Assembly: GCA_028829895.1 (NCBI GenBank)
Contig: CM054181.1
Span: 14,354,001 to 14,418,000, forward strand
Direction of reading: 5' to 3'
Length of the DNA stretch: 64,000 bases
Origin: Sinotaia quadrata
Taxonomy: Eukaryota; Mollusca; Gastropoda; Architaenioglossa; Viviparidae
The notes beneath the pieces are model-generated. The model saw only the letters and a list, made by a program, of their open reading frames with translations, ran no database searches and was not told where the DNA came from. Below are positions 1 through 11,806 of the stretch, one piece after another. Numbering within the stretch: the stretch's first letter is position 1; every line of letters begins with the position of its first letter. The position numbers were made by a program, and so were the translations under genes.

Positions 1-1391
1 GACATTATGCACATAATGATACAGTGGGGCACTGCTCCCTTCAGTGAATATAGTGGCCAGGACCCTTCCACTGTGTTAAGTAAACTTCAAATGATTAACT
101 GATAAGGCATTGATATAAAACAACAATATATATCTCAAGATTCCACTGCGAAAATCGGCTGATCAAGAGTTTAAATGACACACCATTGCTAACAGCTCGT
201 GTGTTCTGCTTTGTTAAATTAATTACTTAATTAATTATCACCGAAACCTACTGACATTAATAAAAGTTTTTTTTTCTTTTTAAACATACATCGGGACAGC
301 GAGTACTCACAATAAATTACCTGCATTTATAAAATATCTTTTCAGTTTAAAATCGAACACATGCTTCATATTCTTCAATAAACAAGAACAAATATTATTT
401 TCGACATTTTCAAAATAAAACCAAGGCAGAAGGAAAGTATTTGCCTCTTTGTGAATGAATATAACGCCTCATTGTCTCATTTAACGTTTCCTTCCCCGCG
501 TTTTTATTATTTAAATTTAAAACAAAATACATTTTTAACAAGTCATTTTTAAAACCGTTTTCGGGTTGTTTTTTTTATCAGTCTAATTAAACTCTAAAAT
601 ATCACCAGATTCAATACTAAAATATATATATTGCACACAAAGATTTACAGTATATAAGATACAGGTAATTTTTAATAATGTAACAATGTTTCCTGATTAT
701 ATGAGGTATATAATTGGTCTTATCGAATTAATTGAGAAAATGATTCTTTGAATTTATTTGTTTAAAGGATCAATTGTGAATGCCATGAATATAAGGAATT
801 GTGTTCTTTGTTGATATTTCTTAGAAATGAATGCTAGATCAATGCATAAACCATGGAAAGAGAGATAATCAATATTACTGATTGTGTTGTAGTTTAAACA
901 GAGATAATCAGAATTAGTGATTGTGTTGTAGTTTAAATAGAGATAATCAATATTACTGATTGTGTTGTAGTTTAAACTCTCAAATAACAGCCACTAAAAC
1001 GCCTTCCGTAAATAGGTCTCGATTATGATAAATAGTGTTCCTTAACTAATAAGTCTGTTGTTCATCTGCCCTAAGGAACGTAACTGCTCAAAAGGGTAGT
1101 AAGTCTGTTCAGCACATTTCCAAGAACAATAACGTGTATTTGAATTACTGCCCCTCATTATGAAATAACAGAGAAAGCAGGAGCGACAATTACGACCCTC
1201 AAACACAAGTGCGCGATAACACATTGCTTGATCTTTGGTAAACTGGGGTTTGGGGGTAACATTCTGTACATTTTTACATGGTGAATCCCCTTGTTTGTGA
1301 CTAATGAAAGTCTTGGTAAACGGAATTACATCATTTTGTCGAAGAAAGTCACTCAACCGAACATGACATATAGTCATCATTATTTTTTTTA
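1..1391. other. 3' flank of IAP gene 1
   Basis: AT-rich. It contains a three-copy tandem repeat at 861-977 and a minus-strand 112-codon open frame at 1042-1380 that begins 12 nt after the IAP stop. That frame is Cys-rich near its end (CRSCFLC) but has no family match that I recognise and is more likely 3' UTR. No clear poly(A) site was fixed. Confidence 0.4.
861..977. repeat. 39-bp tandem repeat, 3 copies
   Basis: Three copies of a unit starting AGAGATAATC and ending GTAGTTTAAAC, with a few substitutions in the middle copy. Confidence 0.85.
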
Positions 1392-1612
1392 TTAATTCAT
1401 TTGTACTGCGGCCGTCCCTTGTATTGTGTCATGGCATACAGGGCAGATGGTTGTAGTCTGGGCACAGATCTCGCAGGTGACGAGGTGCCCACAGGGGAGG
1501 AAGATAATGTTGATGTTGTTATGGTGACAGATCTTGCACTGCAAGCGACGTGTCATGTCCTGATTTTCTCTTAAAAGACGCTCGTACCTTTCTCGTGCTC
1601 GAATTTCCGGTT
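1392..1612 (-). CDS. IAP gene 1, exon 4: C-terminal RING finger
   Basis: The acceptor TTTTCTTGTCTTAG ends at 1613, and two bases complete a Glu codon (EPEIRARERY). A charged, probably helical lead (RYERLLRENQ) precedes a C3HC4 RING: C883-x2-C886-x11-C898-G-H900-x3-C904-x2-C907-x6-C914-x2-C917. The FLPCGHLV core is typical of IAP RINGs that recruit E2 enzymes. The protein ends VQMN, then TAA TAA. A minisatellite begins a few bases beyond the acceptor on the intron side. Confidence 0.9.
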
Positions 1613-3621
1613 CTAAGACAAGAAAAGAGTACTGGTGAATATAGAATGCAGAAACAAAAGACTAGAACAAGAGCTACTGGTGAATAAAGAATGCAGAAAC
1701 AGTAGACAAGAACAAGAACTACTGGTGAATACAGAATGGAAAAAAAAACAGAACACAAGAACAAGAGCTACTGGTGAATACAGAATGCAAAAACAGAAGA
1801 CAAGAACACGAGCTACTGGTGAATACAGAATGCAAAAAAACAGAACACAAGAACAAGAACTACTGGTGAATACAGAATGCAAAAAAATACAGAACACAAG
1901 AACAAGAGCTACTGGTGAATACAGAATGCAAAAACAGAAGACAAGAACACGAGCTACTGGTGAATACAGAATGCAATAACAGAAGACAAGAACACGAGCT
2001 ACAGGTAAATGCAGAATGTAAAAACAGAAGACAAGAACAAGAACTACTGTTGAATACTGAGCACAACAGCAGAAGACCAGAAAATAATTTTGTTAAATAA
2101 TGAGTGCAAAAAGAGAGGACAAGAAAAGATCTACTGTTCAATACTGAGGGCAAAAACAAACATGTGGGTACAATTATTTTCAAATAACTAAGAACTAGCG
2201 ATCACTGTGAAATGAAAAAAACGAGGGTGAAAATAAAGGTGCCATCGAGTACCAAAGCTATGGCGATGATAAATCGAAGATGAAAACAGAGATGACAAAG
2301 AATACTTTAGTAATAAACGACTGACAGTCACCACCACCCAACCCCCCCAAAAGATAATAATAACGGAGACACCTGCATATTAAATTACAATGTGAAATAA
2401 AATGTCTTCTCTGCTTTGCATATTAGTTTCTTTCTCTTCCTCTCATCTTCCTACCTTATTCCGTCCCCGCCTTTTTTTCTCTCCTCCCACGTTCTTTTCT
2501 TCACTTCTCCTTAACCTTTATCTTCTTCCCTACCGCTCTTTCACTTCATAATTCACTTCTCCTTAACCTTTATCTTCCCTAGCGCTTTTTCACTTCATAG
2601 TTCACTTCTCATTCTAGTCTATATCTATTGTTTATTAAAAAAAAAAAAACCTTTATTTTTCTGCCCTCATTCTCGCATTCTCTCACAACGCTCCTTACGC
2701 ATTTTTCTCCTCCCCCCCCCCCCCCCGCCCACCAACACTTCCTAATTTCTCTCTCCCTCCTCTCGATATCATAATTGCGATTTTATGACGTAAAATATTA
2801 AAACAATATTATTAAAACAACCAAAAACGAATTTCTCTCTATGGTTTGGAGCTTATTACCAGTATCACTGTGAACAACAGAAATTCCTGGACCGCCGCTG
2901 ACCGCAACATGGCTGCTGTCGACTTGTCCGTTGCTGTGCAGCTGTGATGCTGATGTTGACAGGATACCTGCATACTCGCTCCCCGAGCCGTTTCTTGTAG
3001 CAGGCGTCGTGACAGTTGCTATGGAGAGAGATGCGCTTGGCACTGTTGCAGGCTGTGAAGTCGTTTCCAATGCCTGGGTAGAAACGTGCACAGTAGACGA
3101 CTGGTTTATGCTTCTGGGTGAATGGGAGCCTCCGATCGTTGTTGCTGTTGTAGAGTGCGTTGGTGTATTAGCGGACGTCGTGTTGACTGCGGGTAAGTGT
3201 TGACCGCGAGAACGTTCCAGAGAGGAATGGCCTCCAGGAATACTGCTTCTGGAATCAGCGTCTTGACGTTCCCTGCACCGTGGAGGACTCTCATGAAACA
3301 TACCCTGGGACTGCATGTTTAAATTAAATACTTCAGAACAAACCAAACTTGGAAATCTAATGCCAAACTCTGGAAACTGATACATTAGCATGGCTGGATT
3401 ATCATCTTGGTATGTTAGTATTACACTTCCTTTATTTCAATGAGTTATTAATCAGAAAGGGAGATCTTAAAAACCTATTATATATATATATGCGCATAAA
3501 TATATGAACGAGATATTGAAATAGCGGCAAATATTTGCATATTTAAGAATATTTCTTAGAACAAAACTATACTTTCCACAATATACGCTGATTTCTAATT
3601 TTATATGTGTGTGCTTTTGTA

Positions 3622-3684
<63 letters not shown>

Positions 3685-3930
3685 ATAGTCCACTAGTCAA
3701 CGTATTATTACAAAGTCGTGTTTACTTGTCGGTACATCAACTATTATTTAATTTGTGTGGACATTTCAAGAAATTCGGATGTGTAAAACATTATATCCAA
3801 ATGTATACCATTTCATATAGACTCAATTTCTTGTTTGGTGTTCGATCCCATGCATTTAAAGCATGTGTGTGTGTGTGTGTGTGTGTGTTTAAAATAATTA
3901 AACCGATCAATTTTGAATTTATTTATAATT

Positions 3931-3972
<42 letters not shown>

Positions 3973-6900
3973 TGTATGTATATACATGTATGTGTGTACT
4001 CTGTGTGTCCATGTGTTGCACACGTTGCATGTACTTTCATATTTGACAACGTGGTTATGCATTATACTGCAAAAGTTAAGTGAAATCAGATTTCTTACTT
4101 CTCGCCTGATGTGGTCCAACACCTGTCTTATATAGTTTTCTCCCTTAACAGCCAGCAAATAACCACAATTCGGCCGCCATCTTATATGTTCTGTCCAGAC
4201 ATTGTCAGTTACCTCCCATGATTTAAGTCCCACACCACAATAAAAACATCGGACACAGTCAGCATAACCTGCAATGTATAATAGCATCATGAACTTTTGG
4301 TAGAAAAGATAGCGAAAGAAGCAAAAACTTCTAAAATATAATTATCTCTATAATAATATAAATATTACCCTGCATCAGGAAAAATAAAATAATCATACTG
4401 TATAAATCGCTAGATCTTCAGATGACCTTAAAATGACATTCATACTATTTGGTTTGGAAACTGACATCAACTGGATGTACCCCATTTCTAATTGCGACTC
4501 AAGGGGCACCACTCTGTCTGAAACTGATATCAATTGCTCGGCCAGATTTATCCATTTCTAATTGTGATTCAAGGGCCAGCCTCCAGGAAAGAAATGTTCA
4601 AAATGAAAGAAATATGTATAGGGCACTGGTTGACAGGACCCAACACAGAAGAAACACTCACTGAAAATCAAACTCACGCAGAACAGGGCGATTTAACCCA
4701 CAGGGCTGCTAATGTTTCGAACTTGACTCATCAGAGTCAAGTAAATCTTGATTCAAGTAAGGTATTATAAATAGGGAAACAACCAGATACAAATATATTT
4801 CGTGTAATGTTATTCTAAAGGAAAAGTTAATTCTGCAAGTGATGAGAGTTTGCAATGATAATTCAACAACCTATACAATATCAACATGAACGCGTCCCAA
4901 TTTTATAAGTAGATATTTTCTGTTAACAGTGCTTTAATTTTGCTTCAGTTGGTGCTAACTGCCTGAATCTGATTTTAACCATGATCAAATATATATCACC
5001 TTCTTAAAAATTAAAACTGACAGATAATCTGAACAGAGAAAACTGGTGACTGTAAAAAAATATTTAACATTCTGTTTTACAAAGAAATATTTTCCAGGTA
5101 AGTACATGTCAAAGCTAATATAATTAGGATTTAACTAAATCTAGCAAATATAATCAGGATTTAAATAAATCTAACAAATCAAAAATAAAAATGCATGGAC
5201 AACTGATCCCATCAAATGGTTTATTTGGTTTATTTCTAGTTTGTATAATAACATGAATGCAGCACTGTATTTGAAGAGTCTAATTTAGTTAAGTAAGCAA
5301 TATATTACTTCAGCAAAAAATCTAAATAGGTTCAACATCACTTGAATAGTATGCAATACATTATAATTATTCATCAAAAATCTTAATAGGATCAACATCA
5401 CTTGAATAGTATGCAATACATTATTCATCAAAAATTTAAATAGGATCAACATCACTTGAATGTATTCGATATATTTCTTCAGCATAAATCTAAATAGGAT
5501 CAACATCACTTGAATAGTATTCAAAGAACTGGATTAGGATTTAGGTGTTCATTTAGTATCCAGATGACACTTCACTTTTGTGACAAAGAATAATGACGTA
5601 ATCAATGATATACTATCACTAAGTATTATCTGGAAAGGAAAAGTGGATGAAAATAGACAGTTAACTCGTAGCTACAAAATACAGATGTATTTACAATAGA
5701 AAACAGGTCTTGACACTGACGTTTAACCCACTCAGGGCCAAACTTTGTAAACGTCTAATTCCTTATGTCTGTGCTCTTTAGTAATATACCAATATGCTCA
5801 TATCCGGATTAGATTGAAAGCTAGGAGAAAACACAATCTACCAAAATATTCTGCAACACGTTTACCTAATTTCTTCCTCAAAAGTATGATTATTTGTACC
5901 ACCTACAAACCACATTATAAATTTTCAGAAACACATATGAATTGATCCTGGCGCTGTAAAAAAAAAGGAGTTAATACTATTTCACTGCAGTTTACCGTAC
6001 TTACCAGCATAGTAAAACCCAGACAGGACCATCTGCTCAAGGGGTGGGGCTCTCGATTCGTCCCAAGTTGGGTAGGACCTTCTTCTACTGGCCATGTCCT
6101 GGTACATCGGGTACACAGCCCCACCCAGGTCCAGCGATGGCCTTGGGAACATCAATGTGGAAGAGGCAGCAAGGGGCATAGCAGCACTCTGACTGGCAAC
6201 TGCGTCAACAGCCCGTGTGTCACTCACTGACGCACCCCTGGAGTTCGTTGGTTCCTGGACAACCGGACCTTGCTCACCATCTTCAGCGTGATCAGACAGG
6301 TTTGGCATGGCCACGTGACCGTTTGGGACACTCTGAGAGTGGCCGACAAAGTCGCGGGACCCAAGCTCCAAAGATTCTCTGTCCATTTCGGCCAAGTGCG
6401 GACAGCCGGGAGAGATTCTACGGTGGACGCCCATCGGGTTATCACCCGTTCTCCATCCCGAATAGCGGCCTTGACAACGATAGCATTGGACTTCATCACC
6501 TTGCCCCCGGAAGTAAAAGCCTGCATCGGCTAGTTTAACCCTTGACACGGGAACGGAAGAAGGGAGCGCGCTAAGCGTTGCTAGGCGATAACCTAAAAAG
6601 GCCATGTCGTTAAAGTTGGAGGTACTAAGGTCTGGAAAGAACCGACTGACTGGCCAGACGTGGTAAATGGCTTGCAATGTCCACAGACCACATGGATATG
6701 CAATCTGTTGGAGATAGTTTCTTGAATCTGCGTTCCATTTCGGGTCGATCTTAGATCGGTCAAGATAATCAGACCAATTTGAAATGAGTTGCTCGCTCGC
6801 TTTTGTACTGGTTTGCATGCATGATTTACTTTTCCACCTACTTTCTGCCAACTTGTGCATCCCTCTCTCTCTCCTGAAACTTTCTTGAGGAAAACATGTA

Positions 6901-7889
6901 TCTTTATATTGCTTTATAGCGTCATGTTCATTTTGTGTGTTATGCGAAGTGTTCATGTAAAATGCATCAAAAAGTAAATCTAGTATTAAAGCTGTGTCTG
7001 TATTTGATTTCCATAAATGCATATATGACTTTAATATTTTCAGCAGCCGAATTAGTATTATCACGTTTATTACACATTTAAGAGAAAAACATAATATAAA
7101 ATAAATCTTTGTTGAATTCATTTCGTAACGCAGATGACTTAGCAGTTTACTTAGCGAATGTGGCGATGCTAGAAAATGTTTAAGAATGGATGCATAATAA
7201 AAAATAGAGTGGTGTGTCATTACAATGAAATTTGAAACAATTTGTACTTTTAGTACAAAACCATAGCTTACAGGACACTCGATGGAATAAAAAGCCGTCG
7301 TAGTTTTTGAAGGTAGTGTATACACTATTTGAGTTTTGAAATAATACTTGTCGCCACGTCTCTCTAACCTACAGATAGTGTTACAAAACACTATTTCCTT
7401 AAGTACGACAATTTTCACAGCAGTCCAACGCAAACAAACAACTAATTCAATTCTTTTAACTTGCATTCCCTTAGCAAAATGTGTTTCCAATTTGACTACT
7501 GGCGAAGACACAAAGACGGGCACTGGTGTCCTGACACTTAAACTTGTCTCATCTTGACATCTGTCGTTAGTTCGTAACAGTAATTGATTACATAATGAAG
7601 TTAACGATTTACGCAAACCGGATACAATATCCACACAAGAAACGTCGTATCTGTTCGCATTATCCGGAGAAATATTTTTCATCAGGACGATTTCAGAAAA
7701 TATTTTTTGTCCGTCCGTTTCATCTAGCCCATTGCGTTCATTCATTACACGTTCACTTCCAGGAATGCACATTTCACCTCTAATCTGAAAAACTCCTGGG
7801 TTCTCAGGTAGCCGATCGTATGTCCGCATCTTTATTCTGGTACATGCGATAAAAATAACGATAACTTCAGAAGTGCAGTTTGCCCACAT
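1392..7889 (-). CDS. IAP gene 1: two BIR domains plus RING (four exons, predicted 930 aa)
   Basis: Inhibitor-of-apoptosis family protein, a likely RING E3 ubiquitin ligase that binds caspases or signalling partners through its BIR domains in the cytoplasm. Exons read right to left: 7889-6005, 4268-4099, 3376-2860 and 1612-1392. Intron phases are 1, 0 and 1, all with GT..AG ends, and the joined length is 2793 nt including the stop. Visible order: a long N-terminal extension (about 1-415), BIR1 (about 416-498; zinc ligands C469, C472, H489, C496), an S/A-rich spacer, BIR2 (about 579-665; C636, C639, H656, C663), a Ser/Thr/Pro-rich linker and a C3HC4 RING (883-917). No UBA or CARD is recognisable. 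The second gene at 27296-36689 has the same architecture. Family assignment is firm. The exact start codon and the start of exon 3 are less certain. NCBI-style names would be BIRC7-like or BIRC2/3-like. Confidence 0.88.
1622..2160. repeat. Minisatellite in IAP gene 1 intron 3
   Basis: About a dozen copies, period roughly 40-48 bp, built around GAGCTACTGGTGAATACAGA with variable A-rich linkers; units decay toward 2160. It begins within about 10 bases of the RING-exon acceptor. Open frames on both strands across it are repeat artefacts. Confidence 0.85.
2860..3376 (-). CDS. IAP gene 1, exon 3: low-complexity linker between BIR2 and RING
   Basis: Open for the whole length, rich in Ser, Thr, Pro and His, with no domain recognised. 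The 3' end is clear: ...VVHSDT plus one base, then donor GTAATAAG at 2859. This gives phase 1, which matches the RING exon. Two acceptors keep frame. The one chosen is TATCAG before 3376 (exon begins FPEFGI), preceded by a TACTAAC branch-point-like sequence. The other is CATGCAG before 3310 (exon begins SQGMFH). FPEFGI aligns loosely with LEVMGL at the start of the paralogous exon, which favours 3376. The sequence is strongly diverged from the paralogue. Confidence 0.68.
3624..3680. repeat. (TG)n microsatellite
   Basis: Uninterrupted dinucleotide run in IAP gene 1 intron 2. Two further runs lie at about 3864-3888 and 3934-3969. Confidence 0.9.
4099..4268 (-). CDS. IAP gene 1, exon 2: zinc-binding half of BIR2
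   Basis: 170 nt. The acceptor is TTGCAG just above 4268 and the donor is GTAAGA at 4098. Two bases complete the Gly codon opened in exon 1, then 56 whole codons follow. The peptide runs YADCVRCFYC through KGENYIRQVL and ends in HIRRE. It supplies all four BIR2 zinc ligands: C-F-Y-C, 16 residues, H, 6 residues, C. The shared join and the BIR2 identity with the exon at 32517-32683 make this certain as coding. Confidence 0.88.
4269..6004. other. IAP gene 1 intron 1
   Basis: 1.7-kb phase-1 intron. A diverged direct repeat around 4455-4580 contains CCATTTCTAATTG twice, and a four-copy tandem array lies at 5320-5520. No coding sequence seen. Confidence 0.7.
5320..5520. repeat. Tandem repeat of about 58-65 bp, 4 copies
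   Basis: Copies share TAGGATCAACATCACTTGAA and vary in their spacers. It lies in IAP gene 1 intron 1. Confidence 0.8.
6005..7889 (-). CDS. IAP gene 1, exon 1: N-terminal extension, BIR1 and first part of BIR2
   Basis: One uninterrupted 1885-nt reading frame. The first ATG gives MWANC; in-frame ATGs further in are possible starts. Residues 1-415 match no domain I recognise. They include a hydrophobic helical stretch (roughly 240-300, with ILIRLLKILK) that could be a membrane or amphipathic segment. BIR1 follows with the canonical spacing C-x2-C-x16-H-x6-C (CYRC ... H489 ... C496). The exon then begins BIR2 at LMFPRP and stops inside it after FYYA plus the first base of a Gly codon. The splice donor reads GTAAGTACGG at 6004-5995. 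The antisense frames over this exon are shadows. Confidence 0.85.
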
Positions 7890-9060
7890 TTTCGTGCAGA
7901 TTGTGTTGGCAGTGTTGGTTGTGCTGTCTTGGGCCGTAAGTAATTTATTTCTTCAGTTTCTGAATGCAATGCTAAACATTGCGGAGTGCACATGAATGTT
8001 TGTCTTCATTTATTTTCCTTATATCTGAAAAATATAATTTTAAAAATAAAATATAATGCAACTTCATATTTTATGCAAAAAAGCTAGCAAACATAGTTAC
8101 CGTTTAAAATCCTTTTATCAAACAGAAAACTGATCAGAGAGAAGAAAATGAGAAATAGAGAAGTAAAGGAAGAAAGCGAAGGAAAGGAAACGTGGAAGAA
8201 ACAGACAAAGAGAGAGAGAATAAAAGAATAAGATAGGCAGTCAGAGGTGAAAAAAATGACGCAGACGTATTGACGATCGAGCCATACCCGTCAAACCAGA
8301 AGATCTTTTACCTGATGTTAAACTACATTCAGAAACAAGGGATGATATTAGCGAAGTGTCAAGCGCGTCAAATACTGATCAGATTAACAACCACTCGGGA
8401 GCGCTAGACCAGCAGTTCTGAACGTTTTTACATTGGAGGAACCCTCGAAATAACTTTCAGATCTCCGGGAACCCCTGCTTAAAAAATTACTATATCTACG
8501 ATGTTTATTTTTTTAAATCACGATCTCTAGTTGAACCCCCAGCGACCCTAGGGTTCTGAAAGCCCAGTTTAGGAAACCCAGCAATAGACTATTGTCCGTT
8601 TACATTTCTGTTGTTATGTGTTCATATGTTCAGGCAGAAACATTCTTACCTTTAAGGCAATTAGATTGGCGCTTTGACCAGTAGAAAAAAATCCATCCCA
8701 CTAATTAATTCTCACTGTTGAAATGAACAAGTGACTGAGACCTGTCATCACCCGATTTACTAAGAATCGTAACGAAAGACATCTGATGGTGTGAAATTAA
8801 TGCCAGACAGCCGTAAACTTCCGCTTGTAGATGCAAAACCTCTATGTAACTAAAGGTGTTTGAATTATCGTACGGGTTTTCTTCACTATAGCTTGACATT
8901 CTGATTCTGTTCAAATCCGCATTGGTAATATATTTCTCGTGCGCTAACGTTTTCGGCCAAGAAACCCTATTATATGTGTAGACATAGGCTAATATTGCAT
9001 CATGAAATGTGTCTGTTATCATGTGATAGATAACAAATCTGAGCAACATCCTGTTTCCTC
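7890..9060. other. 5' flank of IAP gene 1
   Basis: Upstream of the first IAP ATG. No convincing TATA or initiator could be assigned. Contains a purine-rich run (8140-8260) and a possible hAT-like MITE (8410-8581). Confidence 0.4.
8410..8581. mobile_element. Possible hAT-like MITE
   Basis: A 172-bp segment with degenerate inverted ends (CAGCAGTTCTGAAC at left; TTTAGGAAACCCAG at right). It is flanked by imperfect 8-bp duplications, CGCTAGAC and CAATAGAC, with 6 of 8 bases matching. No coding capacity. The match is imperfect, so this is tentative. Confidence 0.35.
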
Positions 9061-9079
9061 AATACTACTGGTGAACTAC

Positions 9080-9513
9080 ATCTAGAATAACAACAAAGAT
9101 GAGTCACTGATAGAAGCAGTAGAGATGAGTGGACTATACCATCTCACACAAACAGACAAAGAAACATGGAAGAAAATAACGAAACAGGAATTAGCAAATA
9201 CCCGGAGACAAAGACCTCTCCATGGCCAGTGTGTGCGACAACAAAACAATCAATACGCAGAAATAATACTATAGTGATAGGAGCCAGGGGGGAACATAAC
9301 AACTGAGTTGGAAGACTATCTGAATAAACTCACTGGAAACCACAGACTCGTTCCACTACTCAAAGCAGCGCTGCTCAGAAGTGCCCACATCCTCCATAAA
9401 AACTTGAATCTCCCAGAATCTGGGTAAGATTCCGAGACTTTGGTTCACAACCGACAGTCTAACAGACGTCGAGGGAAAAGCCTAAATAATAATAATAATA
9501 ATAATAATAATGT
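9080..9513 (+). mobile_element. LINE 3' end with (AAT)n tail
   Basis: Fragment of the C-terminal end of a non-LTR retrotransposon polyprotein (decayed frames include LKAALLRSAHILHK) plus a 3' region ending in an (AATAAT)n tail at 9486-9511. About 200 bp closely matches 28060-28260, so it belongs to a repeated family. Confidence 0.6.
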
Positions 9514-9559
9514 TTTGACCAAATACAAATATTCTGGTTAAGACAACTCACCTATTTAC

Positions 9560-10240
9560 ATGTTAGAATTGCTGACCAACTTCAAGGAATACTAAACAAA
9601 CCAAAATACTTACCAATATGGATGATATAAGGCAAAACAAACCTGATTATGAAAGATCCAGAGAAAGACCTAACAACTAACAACTATCGGCCAATTCCCT
9701 GCTTATCAACTACCTGGAAATTAGTATCATGAATGATATCTCATAAAATCATTTTCCATCTAGAAATAAAATAAATATTAACAAATTAACACAATGGTGC
9801 TACACTAGGCAGCAGAGGAACATAGTTACGGATAACAAGAAATGAAGGACAACACTTGCAATGGCATGGATTGACTACCATAAGGTCTGTGATTCAATCC
9901 CATATTCTTGGATACTTCAAACATTTAAAATTGTACAAAATAGCATCTTCAATACAAAACCTTATACAAGTATCATTGACAAGCTGGAAAATCACCCTAA
10001 CATGGAACAATATAGAAATTTCACACATATGGAATTTTCAAGGAGATTCCTTATCACCAGTGGTGTTCTGCATAGCCCTAAATCCTATGAGCCAAGTCAT
10101 TCAGAAAACAGGATTAGGGTACAACGCCATGCTACAGTTGTATTCATCAACTTTAAGCTGCAACACGACAATGATGTTTTGCTGGGAGATGGGTAAGATG
10201 TTATTCTCCACTACCCCAGGCCACCCGTAACTTTAGGCCA
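9560..10240 (+). pseudogene. Decayed LINE reverse transcriptase
   Basis: Translated fragments in shifting frames give YRPI-like, AWIDYHKVCDSIPYSWI and FQGDSLSPVVFCIALNP, motifs of a non-LTR reverse transcriptase. Stops and at least one frameshift (around 9930) break it. The catalytic aspartate box is not intact. It lies just after a LINE 3' end, so two insertions are adjacent or nested. Confidence 0.7.
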
Positions 10241-11697
10241 ATCCCCAAAATAAACCTTCTGGCTGGCATACGTGTTAGAAAGATGAATGACAGATAATGT
10301 AGAATAGAAGAGTGAAAGTTCTAGAAGACAGCTCGAGCCCCCTGATACATACAAGCAAGATAGTAAGTAAATACATGTCACATACTACAACATATTAGTG
10401 AGTCTAACACACGTGGCCTAAGTATCAATATTAAATGTATTCAACAAGAAATAAGACAGCATCACTACATGTAGCAAATAGTTCAGCAGTTACAATTAGA
10501 GTTTATAAATGGATATTGTTCATAATTGTGACCATGTAGTGTTATAAGAGAATGTTCATTTGAGTCCTATGTCACTGGTTAGTTATTTGGTTTATTCATA
10601 TGAGCGAACTAATAAATGAGTTTATAAGAGAAGACTGAATGTTTCTGAGTGAACTCTGACATAAATCTGAGAGAAGTTGACTGAAGCTGTGCAGTTGTTG
10701 ACTTTATGGTTACATAACTTAGACATCATCTAGGATCCCAGTGAGTGTCGTAGCAAACACGCATGTGGTCGTTGAACCAGACTTTGGCCCATGGGTCATT
10801 CTGCTCTGGTTTCTGTTTCGTGGTTCAAACCAACATCGAAGCTCTGCCAGTAAAATACACTTGGGCTAGGAATTCGTCCACATGTTTTTCTCTGACAGAA
10901 CACTCTTACTTTCATGGTCATCATATATTTAAATAAGAAGTGAAATATAACAATATAAAATATAGTTAATGTGAATATAATATTAGTTAGGCAAGCAAAA
11001 CCACACTGTATTGGCAACCGGCGATAAGATTATATTTGTTATAAGGTTATACTTTATTAACATTGGGAGCCAAAACACATGTTGCCTCAGCCGTCAACTT
11101 GTATTCGACAAACGATGTCCAGGTAGATTTCTGGCACATTCGTTTGCGCATAGTTGACCTGCGCTTCCATTGGTTAGTTTAGTGAGTAGGTGCTCATACA
11201 TTTTCCTAGCTGTTCTAGACCTAGGTTTGCGTATAGTCTGTTTTTTAGAAGAGGGTGTGTGTGTGTGTGGGGGGGGGGGGCTGCATAAGCAATTATGTGT
11301 CAACCCCACGCAACAACCCTGCCTTAATTGTATTCATCAGCCTTACTCCATAACACTAATCAATCTATTTTCTACCAGGGGAAGTATAAAGATCACGGTC
11401 GTCATCCACCCCTTTCGAGAATGACCCACCAGCCCACGTACATGATTGGTCGCTAAAGACAGGCTCTAATCACCTTCGGTAAGTCTGACAAAACATTTAT
11501 TTTTTTTTTTTAAAAACTCTTCTGATAGAAACAATATCGATAGACACACTTTCAAACATTTTTGTGCCTACTCATTCTTAGCCGCCTTTTATGTATTTTT
11601 ATAAACATTAAATCCTTTAAGCGTTCTATAAATTCTTGTGATTTATTCAGTGTTTGCTAGTAGTCTCCTATTTAATTTCAACAAACGTTATTGGAAG

Positions 11698-11806
11698 CCA
11701 GGCTGCTTGTTATCTGTTCATTAGAACATCTGGCTAAATTTTAATATGTAGCCAGGCTGTTTGCTCTCTATTCATTAGAACATCTGGCTAAATTTTAATA
11801 TGTAGC
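11698..11806. repeat. 54-bp direct repeat, 2 copies
   Basis: Two nearly identical copies containing CATTAGAACATCTGGCTAAA. Confidence 0.8.

Noticed and set aside
1519..2183. Several open frames on both strands with periodic peptides
   Set aside because: They are translations of the minisatellite at 1622-2160 and carry no independent coding signal.
3838..3849. B-box-like TTCGATCCC as a tRNA or SINE
   Set aside because: No A box at the proper distance and no cloverleaf; lies between TG repeats.
6215..6538. Plus-strand open frames over BIR1
   Set aside because: Antisense shadows of IAP gene 1 exon 1.
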